From Rikenellaceae bacterium (GTDB lineage Bacteria > Bacteroidota > Bacteroidia > Bacteroidales > Rikenellaceae), in contig JAISHQ010000087.1 in the NCBI GenBank assembly GCA_031262465.1, positions 1 to 34,721 on the forward strand: 34,721 nt of DNA, written 5' to 3'. The position numbers and the translations under genes are program-made. Positions within the stretch are counted from its first letter, which is position 1. Each line of letters opens with the position of its first letter. Under the pieces are notes generated by a model. It was not told the origin of the DNA. It made no database searches and saw only the letters and a program-made list of their open reading frames with translations. Shown piece after piece: positions 15,298 through 23,598 of this stretch.

Positions 15298-17724
15298 ATG
15301 GCAAACATAGAAAATACCACGACAGAGAACGCACAGGATGCAATAAAAATACAGGATCTGTTTTATCTCTTCCTGAGCAAGTGGCCTTGGTTTGTTATTT
15401 CATTGGCGGTGTGCCTCGGTATTGCCGTGACCTACCTGATAATCACGCAACCCGTCTATACGCGGACAGCTTCTATTTTGATTAAGGACGACTCCAAAGG
15501 AAGTTCCGCCACCGCCGGTATGGAAGCGTTTGCCGATTTGGGTTTGTTTGCCACTAACACCAACGTGAACAACGAAATGGGCACCTTGGAGTCGCCCGAC
15601 CTGATGCGGGAGGTGGTGTCAAGGTTGCATTTGGAGACAGATTATCATGTAAATGAAAGTTTCAGGCGGCAGACCATTTACGGCAACCAGTTGCCTATTC
15701 GTGTCTTTTTCACCGACCTGCCGGAAAACGAAACGGCAACCTTTACTCTTCAATTATCTGCTGACGGCTCGGTCTTTTTGTCCGAATTTGAACGAGTTAT
15801 CGAGGGAGAAAGGGTCAAATTGGACAACGAAGTGACCGGAATACTGAACCAACCCCTCTCCAGCCCGTTGGGAGAGATTTTGGTGATCCCCACCTCCTTT
15901 TTCACCGAAGGAACAGAGGCCGAGATTTATGTCTCCCATCGGTCGCTAAGGGATGTCGTAGACGATTACGTAAAGCAATTGACGGTTTCGCAGAACGACG
16001 ATAAATCCAACATCATCGTCCTGTCGTTTAAAGATGTATCGCCCCAACGGGCGGAAGACCTGCTCAATACGCTTATCTCTGTTTATAACGAAAGCTGGGT
16101 GAAGGACAAAAACCGGGTCGCTGTCGGCACCTCGATGTTCATCAACGAACGCTTGGAGATGATCGAAGGAGAGTTGGGCAACGTGGACGACGACATTTCC
16201 TCGTTCAAGAGCGAAAATCTCCTGCCCGACGTACAAGCCATGGCCAGCTTGTACATCACCCAAGCCAACGAGGCCAACATCTCCATCGAGGCGTTAAACA
16301 ATCAGCTTTATATGGCTCGTTACGTCATGAGCTATCTGACGGACGAGGAGAACAAATTCCAGTTGCTACCCGCCAATTCCGGCATCGAGAACCAGAATCT
16401 CGCCGCCCAAATCAGCGAGTACAACGACCTGTTGTTGGAGCGCAACAGCCTGGTCAATCAGAGTAGCACCCGGAACCCGTTGGTCATGGAGATGGATGCC
16501 GCCCTGTCGGGGATGCGCAGTGCGCTGGCCTCCTCTATGGACAACCAGATTGTTGCTTTGAACGAACAAATCCGGAGCCAGCAATCTCTTGGAGGGTTGG
16601 CCACTTCGCAAATTTCATCCAACCCCGAGCAGGCCAAATACCTGCTTTCGGTCGAACGTCAGCAAAAAGTAAAGGAGGCTCTTTACCTCTACCTGTTGCA
16701 AAAACGGGAGGAAAACGAGCTTTCTCAAGCCTTTACGGCTTACAACACCCGGATCATCACCATGCCGGGCGGTAGCATGATACCCACTTCGCCGGTCAAG
16801 CGGAACATCCTTTTGATGGCATTTCTTCTCGGTTTATTGATCCCCGGCGTTATCATTTTCGTCCAAGAGAACATGAACACGGTTGTTCGCGGGCGCAAGG
16901 ACTTGGAAGGGTTGCCGATACCGTTTATCGGAGAAATCCCGCTGGCTTTCCGCAAAAAAGGCAAGCTATTTTCCCGTAAACCGAAGGAGGAAAAATACGT
17001 CGTCGTGGTCAAAGAGAAGAGCCGCAACGTCATCAACGAGGCTTTCCGGGTGGTACGCACCAACCTGGAGTTCATGTTAGGCAAGGGAAAGTCGAACGTC
17101 ATCATGTTCACCTCGATCAACCCGGGGAGCGGAAAGAGCTTTATCTGTTACAACCTTTCGACCAGTTATGCGATCAAAGGCAAACGGGTGCTGGCCCTCG
17201 ACCTCGACTTGCGCAAAGGCTCGTTGAGCGAATTTGTGGGTCAACCCGAAATTGGTATTTCCAACTACTTGGCGGGCGAGACGGATACGATCCAAGATAT
17301 CTTGTTCAAGTCCTTCGATAACGAAAGGCTGGACATTATTCCCATCGGCAAGATACCGCCCAACCCCACCGAACTGCTCTTCACCGAACGGCTGGAACAG
17401 TTGATCGAATTTGGTCGCCAAAATTATGACCTTGTCTTCATCGACTGTCCGCCGGTCGAGATTGTGGCCGATGCGACCATCATCAACAAACTGGTCGATA
17501 CAACCCTCTTTGTTATTCGCGTTGGGTTGTTGGATCGCGCTATGTTGCCGGAAATCAAGCAATTCTACTTGGATAAGAAATTTAACAATATGTCGCTCAT
17601 CCTGAACGGCACAGAAAATAGCGGCGGTCGTTACGGTGCTAAATATAAGTACAAGTATAAATACGGGTACCGATACGGATACAAGTATGGTTACGGATAC
17701 TCGGGATACACCGAAGACTATTAA
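15298..17724 (+). CDS. wzc: Wzc-like tyrosine autokinase and chain-length regulator
   Basis: Inner-membrane polysaccharide co-polymerase with a cytoplasmic BY-kinase domain. 808 residues. The Wzz domain starts at about 17, with TM1 at about 33-52 (WFVISLAVCLGIAVTYLII), a periplasmic coiled region to about 490, and TM2 at about 505-522. The kinase has Walker A SINPGSGKS at 606-614 (Lys613), Walker A' LALDLDLR at about 632-639 and Walker B VFIDCPP at about 713-719. The C-terminus holds 13 Tyr in the last 33 residues, spaced every second residue, the phospho-acceptor cluster. The gene ends directly against palindrome A2. The operon carries no glycosyltransferases, flippase or polymerase in this window, so the sugar genes must be elsewhere. 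Confidence 0.95.
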   Translation: MANIENTTTENAQDAIKIQDLFYLFLSKWPWFVISLAVCLGIAVTYLIITQPVYTRTASILIKDDSKGSSATAGMEAFADLGLFATNTNVNNEMGTLESPDLMREVVSRLHLETDYHVNESFRRQTIYGNQLPIRVFFTDLPENETATFTLQLSADGSVFLSEFERVIEGERVKLDNEVTGILNQPLSSPLGEILVIPTSFFTEGTEAEIYVSHRSLRDVVDDYVKQLTVSQNDDKSNIIVLSFKDVSPQRAEDLLNTLISVYNESWVKDKNRVAVGTSMFINERLEMIEGELGNVDDDISSFKSENLLPDVQAMASLYITQANEANISIEALNNQLYMARYVMSYLTDEENKFQLLPANSGIENQNLAAQISEYNDLLLERNSLVNQSSTRNPLVMEMDAALSGMRSALASSMDNQIVALNEQIRSQQSLGGLATSQISSNPEQAKYLLSVERQQKVKEALYLYLLQKREENELSQAFTAYNTRIITMPGGSMIPTSPVKRNILLMAFLLGLLIPGVIIFVQENMNTVVRGRKDLEGLPIPFIGEIPLAFRKKGKLFSRKPKEEKYVVVVKEKSRNVINEAFRVVRTNLEFMLGKGKSNVIMFTSINPGSGKSFICYNLSTSYAIKGKRVLALDLDLRKGSLSEFVGQPEIGISNYLAGETDTIQDILFKSFDNERLDIIPIGKIPPNPTELLFTERLEQLIEFGRQNYDLVFIDCPPVEIVADATIINKLVDTTLFVIRVGLLDRAMLPEIKQFYLDKKFNNMSLILNGTENSGGRYGAKYKYKYKYGYRYGYKYGYGYSGYTEDY

Positions 17725-17920
17725 GAGGGCTTCGAAAAATCCAAAATACTGCGTTACGCTCCCGAGGAAAATCGACGACAAGCCGAGTGCAAAAGCGAAC
17801 TTGTTCGCAATTTTGCCGAGGCGCGAAGGAGAAAAGCGAAGCTAAATGCTCGAGTACGTTAAGTACACTGCGCTTTTGTCTCGGTCGCAAGCCTTGTCTT
17901 TTGAATTTTTGGAAGCCCTC
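17725..17920. repeat. Long imperfect palindrome, copy A2, with an extra central segment
   Basis: The outer arms match copy A1 (2646-2767) in reverse orientation: GAGGGCTTCGAAAAATCCAAAA at the left and the complement of GAGGGCTTCCAAAAATTC at the right. Shared phrases include ACTGCGTTACGCTCCC and GCTCGAGTACGTTAAGTACAC. Compared with A1 it holds about 75 extra bases in the middle, which contain the 45-bp block (17780-17824) also found before holB. It begins at the base after the wzc stop codon, so it is part of the 3' end of that mRNA and may act as a terminator. Confidence 0.75.
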
Positions 17921-17939
17921 TAATGAGGGTCACCCTAAC

Positions 17940-18054
17940 AAAAGGCCTGAAATCACGCAAAAAGTCTCCTCCTTCTTTGAAGGAGGAGTACCCGAGCCAA
18001 CAGGCGAGGGGGAGGTGGTAGGTCTTTTCTGCGTTTTCTCTCGTCTCTCGGTCT
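17940..18054. repeat. Hairpin repeat, family R1 (fourth copy)
   Basis: Shares GGTGGTAGGTCTTTTCTGC and the stem CTCCTCCTTC-TTT-GAAGGAGGAG (17966-17988) with the cluster at 6769-7040. With palindrome A2 it fills the whole 330-bp gap between wzc and the converging pfkA. It abuts the pfkA stop codon, again a 3'-end position. No gene is present in this gap. Confidence 0.65.
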
Positions 18055-19035
18055 TTAGATCGAAAGGATGCGCAGGGTGTTGAGCAGTTCGCGGTTGATC
18101 GGTTTGTCCTTTTTGACCGCTTTGACAAAAGGAATGTTCACCAATTCGTCGTTCTGCACCCCGACCATGATGTTGCGTTGGCCTTCCAAGAGCGCGTCGA
18201 TGGCCGCATTGCCCAGCCGGCTGGCCAGGATGCGGTCGTTGGCCGTCGGCGAGCCGCCCCGTTGGATGTGCCCGAGGATGGTCACACGCACATCGTATTG
18301 AGGGTATTCGTTCTTGACCCGCTCGGCCAACCCCATCGCCCCACCGGTGATTTCGCTTTCTGCCACCAAGACGATACTGCTGTTTTTCGATTTGCGGAAG
18401 CCGTTCTGAATCAGTTCAGCTAACTGGTCGACCTCGGTCGCGATCTCCGGGATGATGGCCGCTTCGGCTCCGGCGGCAATGGCCCCGTTGAGCGCCAAAA
18501 ATCCAGCGTTGCGCCCCATTACCTCGATGAAGAAGAGGCGTTCGTGCGACGAAGCCGTATCGCGAATCTTGTCGACCGCGTCGACGATCGTATTCAGGGC
18601 CGTATCGTAACCGATCGTCACATCGGTGCCATAAAGGTCGTTGTCGATCGTCCCCGGCAGGCCGATGACGGGTACATCGTGCTCCTCGGCAAAGATGCGC
18701 GCGCCGGTCAACGAACCGTCGCCGCCAATAACCACCAGCGCGTCGATCCCCGCGTTGACCATGTTATTATAAGCAGTCTGACGACCCTCGACCGTCATGA
18801 ACTCGGCACTGCGAGCCGTCTTGAGGATCGTCCCCCCTTGCTGTATGATGTTGCTGACATTCTGCGTGATAAACGGCACGATCTCGTTGAAGACCAAACC
18901 CTTGTATCCCCGGTAAATCCCTCTCACTTCCAATCCGTTGTATATTGCCGAACGGGTCACGGCACGAATCGCCGCGTTCATCCCCGGAGCATCACCGCCC
19001 GAGGTCAATATACCGACACATTTTACTGCTGCCAT
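18055..19035 (-). CDS. pfkA: ATP-dependent 6-phosphofructokinase
   Basis: Phosphorylates fructose-6-phosphate to fructose-1,6-bisphosphate in glycolysis. 326 residues, close to the 320 of the bacterial PfkA family. The N-terminal [14 protein letters not shown] (11-24), GGDGS (104-108) and [12 protein letters not shown] (127-138, catalytic Asp131) motifs are present, as is [11 protein letters not shown]. The glycine in GGDGS fits the ATP-using rather than PPi-using type. ATG at 19035 with a -7 promoter box at 19097-19104. It is not in an operon with rnfA upstream: 468 bp of structured repeats and its own promoter lie between them. Confidence 0.95.
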   Translation of the reverse strand: MAAVKCVGILTSGGDAPGMNAAIRAVTRSAIYNGLEVRGIYRGYKGLVFNEIVPFITQNVSNIIQQGGTILKTARSAEFMTVEGRQTAYNNMVNAGIDALVVIGGDGSLTGARIFAEEHDVPVIGLPGTIDNDLYGTDVTIGYDTALNTIVDAVDKIRDTASSHERLFFIEVMGRNAGFLALNGAIAAGAEAAIIPEIATEVDQLAELIQNGFRKSKNSSIVLVAESEITGGAMGLAERVKNEYPQYDVRVTILGHIQRGGSPTANDRILASRLGNAAIDALLEGQRNIMVGVQNDELVNIPFVKAVKKDKPINRELLNTLRILSI

Positions 19036-19096
19036 AGCTTTTTCTTTGTTTTAACGTCTTTTTGCCTCTATGGCATATTCAGTGCCATAAACGCCA

Positions 19097-19104
19097 CAAA
19101 GGTA
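19097..19104 (-). promoter_or_regulatory. -7 promoter element for pfkA
   Basis: On the minus strand TACCTTTG, an exact TAnnTTTG match, ending 61 bp before the pfkA ATG. No clear -33 box was recognised. Confidence 0.55.
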
Positions 19105-19111
19105 AGGAAAA

Positions 19112-19290
19112 ATGGGATTTTTCTTTGTTACTTTTGGCATTGCCCCAAAAGTAACCAAAAACGCTAAAAATGTTCCTCACACGCAACTCCTCCTTATCGT
19201 CTCGCGGGGCGAGCCGAACGTTCGTCAAACAATAGCGTGTCTCGGAACATTTTGTTTATCGGTTCTACGAACCGATTGGGATTTCAGGGA
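19112..19290. other. Intergenic stretch with several stem-loops between pfkA and rnfA
   Basis: Contains a perfect 11-bp stem GTTACTTTTGG / CCAAAAGTAAC with a 7-nt loop (19127-19155) and an 8-bp stem ATCGGTTC-TAC-GAACCGAT (19258-19276). An interrupted inverted repeat is built on AAATGTTCC with its partner GGAACATTT near 19167 and 19245. An apparent plus-strand frame through this region (19112-19699) runs into the rnfA antisense strand and is not a gene. With the structured element that follows, this explains the whole 468-bp gap. Confidence 0.5.
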
Positions 19291-19316
19291 TAACAGGTTG
19301 TTGCAGAATGTGTTTT

Positions 19317-19484
19317 CAGGGCGATCACATTCGCCTGCGGGCGAATGCGTCTTGTTTTTCATGTCCCGCCCCAAGCTCGCTTGGAGGGCAGGGGGCATGG
19401 AAAATAAGACGAAGTCTCGGAGAGATGATCGCTCTGCAAGCCCAAGCCCAAAAGTTTTTGGGGCGCCTTTTTTCAAAAAGGCGC
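19317..19484 (+). repeat. Structured multi-branched repeat element, copy 1
   Basis: A 168-bp element with a predicted plus-strand fold. The closing stem P1 is CAGGGCGATCA (19317-19327) with TGATCGCTCTG (19426-19436). Inside lie hairpin P2 (CATTCGCC / GGCGAATG, 19328-19347), long hairpin P3 (arms 19348-19363 and 19396-19411, apical CCAAGCTCGCTTGG) and a short stem TCTC/GAGA. After P1 comes a linker CAAGCCCAAAAG and a final hairpin GCGCC-T6-C-A5-GGCGC (19463-19484). A second copy lies at 28884-29050 with compensatory changes. The copy ends 19 bp from the rnfA stop codon, on the opposite strand. It could be a non-coding RNA or a REP-like DNA element. Confidence 0.7.
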
Positions 19485-19503
19485 GATGGTTCTCTAAGAA
19501 CAG

Positions 19504-20076
19504 TTACATAAGTCCCGAAAACCCCATAAAGGCCATGGCGAGGATGCCGGCGGTGATGAGGGCGATGGGGGTGCCGCGAAAGGGTTTGGGGATGTCTTCC
19601 AGCTCGAGGCGTTCGCGGATTCCGGCAAAGAGCACCAATGCCAGCATAAAGCCGAGGGCGGTGGCCACGGAGAAAACCACGGCGTTGAGTAGACCGTAAT
19701 CTTTGGTTACCAACGTGATAGCTACACCCAAGACGGCGCAGTTGGTGGTAATCAGGGGAAGAAAAACGCCCAATGCCTGATAGAGCGCGGGGCTAATTTT
19801 TTTGAGGATAATCTCGACCATCTGCACCAGCGCGGCGATCACGAGGATAAAGACGATGGTCTGCATATAGCCGATGTTGAGTGGTTCGAGCACCCCATAT
19901 TGCAGGAGCCAGACCACAATCGAGGCGATCAGCATGACAAAGGTCACGGCGGCCCCCATTCCCAGAGAGGTGTTGACCTTGTTCGACACGCCGAGGAAGG
20001 GGCAGATGCCCAAAAACTGCGAGAGGACGATGTTGTTGACGAAGATCGCGACAACGACGATTTTGATGATTTCCAT
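19504..20076 (-). CDS. rnfA: Rnf complex membrane subunit A
   Basis: Inner-membrane subunit of the Rnf ferredoxin:NAD+ oxidoreductase. 190 residues with six membrane segments. Family motifs are visible: NNIVLSQFLGICPFLGVSNK near 14-33, ITTNCAVLGVAI near 109-120 and GFMLALVLFAGIRERLE near 142-158. Its ATG shares one base with the rnfE stop (TAATG), so the two are coupled. It is the last gene of the operon; a structured repeat follows within 20 bp. Confidence 0.95.
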   Translation of the reverse strand: MEIIKIVVVAIFVNNIVLSQFLGICPFLGVSNKVNTSLGMGAAVTFVMLIASIVVWLLQYGVLEPLNIGYMQTIVFILVIAALVQMVEIILKKISPALYQALGVFLPLITTNCAVLGVAITLVTKDYGLLNAVVFSVATALGFMLALVLFAGIRERLELEDIPKPFRGTPIALITAGILAMAFMGFSGLM

Positions 20077-20666
20077 TAGGCCTTGAGTTTCGCCGTAGCT
20101 TGGTTAAACAGGACGATGAGGTATCCGAGGGCGATGAATGCGCCGGGTGCTAAGACAAAGATCAGCATCCCGTCGCCCGCGATGAATTTATAGCCGAACA
20201 GCGAGCCGGTTCCCAGCAATTCGCGCACCGCACCCAAGAGGGTGAGCGCGAGGGTGAAGCCTAAGCCGGTGCCCACGCCGTCTAACAGGGCGGCGAGCAC
20301 GTTTCTCTTAGAGGCAAAGGCTTCGGCGCGCCCGAGGATGATGCAGTTGACCACGATCAGGGGGATGAACAACCCGAGGGTGGCATAAAGATCGGGCAGA
20401 TGAGCCTCCATGAGCAGTTGCAGAATGGTCACAAACGAGGCGATGACCACGATAAAGGCCGGGATGCGCACCTTGCCGGGAATCACATTTTTCAGGAGCG
20501 AGATCGCCGTGTTCGAGCAGATCAGCACGAAGAGGGTCGCCAAACCCATGCCCATGCCGTTGATAGCCGAAGTGGTCGTGCCGAGCGTGGGGCACATCCC
20601 CAAGAGCAGGGCAAAGACGGGGTTGTTGCGGATGATCCCGTCGGTGATGATTTTTAGCTTACTCAT
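20076..20666 (-). CDS. rnfE: Rnf complex membrane subunit E
   Basis: Inner-membrane Rnf subunit, paralogous to RnfA but with inverted membrane topology; together they form the membrane core that carries an iron-sulfur centre in known complexes. 196 residues, six membrane segments. Motifs: NPVFALLLGMCPTLGTTTSA near 15-34 and PLIVVNCIILGRAEAFA near 103-119. It lies 12 bp after rnfG and overlaps rnfA by one base. Confidence 0.95.
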   Translation of the reverse strand: MSKLKIITDGIIRNNPVFALLLGMCPTLGTTTSAINGMGMGLATLFVLICSNTAISLLKNVIPGKVRIPAFIVVIASFVTILQLLMEAHLPDLYATLGLFIPLIVVNCIILGRAEAFASKRNVLAALLDGVGTGLGFTLALTLLGAVRELLGTGSLFGYKFIAGDGMLIFVLAPGAFIALGYLIVLFNQATAKLKA

Positions 20667-20678
20667 GGCTCATTTTCC

Positions 20679-21242
20679 TTATTTGGCGCGTTGGAATACG
20701 GTGTAGGCGCGCTGAACGGCCTCGGTGTAGGCGCGCGAGGTGATGGTCGAGGCGGTGATCGCGTCGATGTCGCCCCCGTCCTTTTTCACGCTCATTTTCA
20801 GCTCCGCCGGGTTTTTGCCAACGAACGAGACGGCTAACACGTTGTCCGGCTCGGTGATCTTGGCCCCCAACCCCGGAGTTTCGGCGTGGGAGAGCACCTC
20901 GATTTTGTGGATCGTCCCGTCGGGATAAAATCCCACCATCAGGGTAATCAGGCCGCCATAACCGCTATTGGTAAAGGTCTGAACGGCATAGCCGACCGGC
21001 TGACCCGCTTTTTCGGCGGTATAAAGAATGGCCGTTCCGCCGTCGATCTCCACGCTTTGGGCTGTGGAGGCGATGTCGTTATCAAACTCCGGTACCACGG
21101 CCCGGATGGCTTCGCTGTCCTTTTCTGCTTTGGCTTGGGCAATCGGCTCTTCGGTCAGGCGATAGACCACCGCCACCGCCGCCGAGGCAATCAGCGTAAT
21201 CAGGAAGAGCGTCAAAACCATGTTTTTCAAGCTACTTTTCAT
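20679..21242 (-). CDS. rnfG: Rnf complex FMN-binding subunit G
   Basis: Periplasm-facing flavoprotein subunit that passes electrons within Rnf. 187 residues with one N-terminal membrane segment (about 8-28). ETPGLGAK lies at 121-128. The covalent-FMN motif, usually S/T-G-A-T, is here ASTIT (164-168), preceded by DAI; I recall the same variant in other Bacteroidota RnfG proteins, so it is probably functional. The acceptor would be Thr166 or Thr168, with Thr166 the better aligned. Five bp separate it from rnfD and 12 bp from rnfE. Confidence 0.93.
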   Translation of the reverse strand: MKSSLKNMVLTLFLITLIASAAVAVVYRLTEEPIAQAKAEKDSEAIRAVVPEFDNDIASTAQSVEIDGGTAILYTAEKAGQPVGYAVQTFTNSGYGGLITLMVGFYPDGTIHKIEVLSHAETPGLGAKITEPDNVLAVSFVGKNPAELKMSVKKDGGDIDAITASTITSRAYTEAVQRAYTVFQRAK

Positions 21243-21247
21243 CAGTG

Positions 21248-22234
21248 CTATGCTTTTTTAACCGCCGCTCCGAAACGACGGGGTTTGATGTACTTATTCA
21301 ACAGGGGCACCACGGCGTTCATGATCAGGATAGCAAACGACATCCCCTCGGGATACGCCCCGAAAACACGGATCAGCACGGTCAGCACCCCGATCCCCAC
21401 GCCATAAATAATCATCGCCCGGGGCACCATGGGCGAGGTCACATAGTCCGTGGCCATGAAAATCGCTCCCAACAGGGTACCTCCGGCCAGCACGTGGAAA
21501 AAAGCTCCGATGTAATGCTCCGGCGAGGCCAAGTGGAGAATTTCGCTGAACAAGGCGATCGTGGCGATGATCGCCACCGGAATGTGCCACGTAATGACCT
21601 TGCGGACAAGGAGATAAATGAAGCCGAGAATCAAGGCCAGCGCACCGATCTCGCCCAGCGACCCGGCGTGGAGGCCGAGCAACATATCCATCGACGAGGG
21701 GAGGTTGGGCATGATGTCGCTCACGCTCTGCCCGCTCTTGAGTGCCTCTTTGAGGAGGGTCAACGGTGTGGCTCCCGAAACGGCATCGGTCGTGGTCAGC
21801 ATGGGGTAAGAGGTCATCTGCACCGGAAAGGCGATCAGCAGGAAGACCCGCCCGACCAGTGCCGGGTTAAACACGTTGCGCCCCAAGCCCCCGAAAGTCA
21901 TCTTGCCGATGCCTATGGCCACCAGCGAGCCGAGCACGACCAGCCCGAGGGGGATGTTGTTCGGCAGGTTGAAGGCCAACAGCACCCCGGTCAGTACCGC
22001 CGAATAGTCGCCCACGGTCAGCGACCCTTTGAGCAGGTATTTTTGAATCAAAAACTCAAACACGACGCAGGAAACCACCGCCACCGCCGTCACTAACAGC
22101 GACGACAGCCCATAGACCACCACCGAAAAGGCCAGCGCGGGCAAGAGGGCGATCAGCACATCGCGCATCAGCCGCGTGGTCGAATCGCCGCTAAAGACGT
22201 GGGGCGATGGCGATACGATTAGTTTTTTCTCCAT
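21248..22234 (-). CDS. rnfD: Rnf complex membrane subunit D
   Basis: Inner-membrane subunit with covalently bound FMN. 328 residues, about nine to ten membrane segments. MEKKLIVSPSPH is the usual start. LTGVLLAFNLP (81-91) and GGLGRNVFNPALVGR (115-129) are family signatures. The flavinylation motif SGAT is at 153-156 (Thr156) in DAVSGATPLT. Lies 29 bp after rnfC and 5 bp before rnfG in the operon. Confidence 0.95.
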   Translation of the reverse strand: MEKKLIVSPSPHVFSGDSTTRLMRDVLIALLPALAFSVVVYGLSSLLVTAVAVVSCVVFEFLIQKYLLKGSLTVGDYSAVLTGVLLAFNLPNNIPLGLVVLGSLVAIGIGKMTFGGLGRNVFNPALVGRVFLLIAFPVQMTSYPMLTTTDAVSGATPLTLLKEALKSGQSVSDIMPNLPSSMDMLLGLHAGSLGEIGALALILGFIYLLVRKVITWHIPVAIIATIALFSEILHLASPEHYIGAFFHVLAGGTLLGAIFMATDYVTSPMVPRAMIIYGVGIGVLTVLIRVFGAYPEGMSFAILIMNAVVPLLNKYIKPRRFGAAVKKA

Positions 22235-22263
22235 TCTATCTCTTTTTTCTTTCTTTGCAAAAG

Positions 22264-23598
22264 CTATTTTGTCGTTCGCGCGCGCGCGATTTTGCCCACT
22301 TCAGCCTTGCCCAACCGGATGCGGTCGAGCAGGGGCAGGTGCGCCGGGCAGGTGAACGCGCAACAGCCACATTCGATGCAATCCGTGATCTTTTCTCCTT
22401 CGGTTTCGGCCACCATCCCGCTGGAAATCATCTTGTTGAGCTGGTAGGGTTCAAGCCCCATCGGGCACGCTCCGACACACTTGGCACAACGGATGCAGGG
22501 TGATTCCGCCACGCGCCGCGACTCGGCTTCGCGCAGAACAAGCACCCCGGAAGTCCCTTTGACAACCGGCGCATCGAGGTTGGCCATCGCGCGCCCCATC
22601 ATCGGGCCGCCGCCCACCACCTTGCCGCTATCTTCCGGCAGGCCACCGCTCTTGGCGATCAGCGCGGAGATCGGCGTGCCGATGCGCACCCGGTAATTGG
22701 CCGGATGGCGGAGGCTTTTTCCGGTGACGGTCACCACCCGCTCGATGAGCGGTTTATTCTTTTGAACGGCCTCGTAAACAGCCAACGCTGTCCCTACGTT
22801 TTGCACCACCACACCCACATCGACTGGCAGGCAACCCGAGGGCACCTGACGGCGCAAGGCCGCGTCAATCAGCTGTTTTTCACCCCCTTGCGGGTAACGG
22901 GTCTTCACGGGGACGATCTCGATTTGGGGATAGCCCGAGGCCAACATCGTCAGGTGATCAATCGCATCCGGCTTGTTGTGTTCGATGCAGAGGCAGGCCT
23001 TTTCGACCGCGAGGGCTTTCATCAGGATGGTGATTCCGACCAACAGCTCCTTGCCTTGTTCGAGCATCACGCGGTGGTCGGCGGTAAGGTAAGGCTCGCA
23101 TTCTGCCCCGTTAATCAGCAGGTATTCAACGTTTTTTCCGGCAGGGATCGACAATTTGACCTGAGTCGGGAAAGCCGCACCGCCCATGCCGACAATCCCG
23201 GCGGCGGCGATCCGGTCGCGAATGGTCGCGGCATCGAGCCGACAGGCGGTGATGAGCGTGGTGGAGCGGTCGATCGACTCTTCCCACCGGTCGCCCTCGA
23301 CCTTGATTGTGATGGCCACTCGGCGCACACCGCCTGCATCCGGCACCGCATCCACGCCGGTCACCGTGCCCGACACCGGGGAGTGAACGTTGGCCGAGAC
23401 AAAACCCGTTGCCGACCCGATCAGGGTGCCCACTTTGACCGTGTCGCCTTTTTGGACGAGGGCAGTGGCCGGTGCACCAATGTGTTGCGACAGCGGGACG
23501 GTGACCACCGTCGGCAGGTCAAAGGCCTCGATCGCCGCTTCCCGGCTCAGTTTGTTGTCGTGCGGGTGGATGCCGCCTAAACGAAAAGTCTTAAGCAT
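22264..23598 (-). CDS. rnfC: Rnf complex subunit C (NADH/FMN- and iron-sulfur-binding)
   Basis: Peripheral cytoplasmic-side subunit where NAD+ is reduced. 444 residues from the ATG at 23598; a seven-codon longer frame exists, but MLKTFRLGGIHPHDNK is the normal family start. GIVGMGGAAFPTQVKL is the FMN/NADH-binding glycine-rich segment. EPYLTADHRVMLEQ follows. Two [4Fe-4S] motifs lie near the C-terminus: CIRCAKCVGACP and CIECGCCAFTCP. The chosen ATG overlaps the rnfB stop by 8 bp (ATGCTTAA), indicating coupling. No long Ala-rich C-terminal extension of the kind seen in some gammaproteobacteria. Confidence 0.95.
   Translation of the reverse strand: MLKTFRLGGIHPHDNKLSREAAIEAFDLPTVVTVPLSQHIGAPATALVQKGDTVKVGTLIGSATGFVSANVHSPVSGTVTGVDAVPDAGGVRRVAITIKVEGDRWEESIDRSTTLITACRLDAATIRDRIAAAGIVGMGGAAFPTQVKLSIPAGKNVEYLLINGAECEPYLTADHRVMLEQGKELLVGITILMKALAVEKACLCIEHNKPDAIDHLTMLASGYPQIEIVPVKTRYPQGGEKQLIDAALRRQVPSGCLPVDVGVVVQNVGTALAVYEAVQKNKPLIERVVTVTGKSLRHPANYRVRIGTPISALIAKSGGLPEDSGKVVGGGPMMGRAMANLDAPVVKGTSGVLVLREAESRRVAESPCIRCAKCVGACPMGLEPYQLNKMISSGMVAETEGEKITDCIECGCCAFTCPAHLPLLDRIRLGKAEVGKIARARTTK

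Noticed and set aside
17640..17724. Repetitive DNA at the wzc end as a separate repeat element
   Set aside because: It is the coding sequence of the Tyr-rich tail; the repeat comes from alternating tyrosine codons.
19286..19297. AGGGATAACAGG as a homing-endonuclease site
   Set aside because: It resembles part of the I-SceI site only by chance; the same phrase precedes both copies of the structured element, with no endonuclease gene nearby.
19112..19699. 195-codon plus-strand frame running through the structured repeat into rnfA
   Set aside because: It crosses the repeat and then reads antisense to rnfA. The similar frame at 28763-29071 resembles it only where the repeat sequence is shared.
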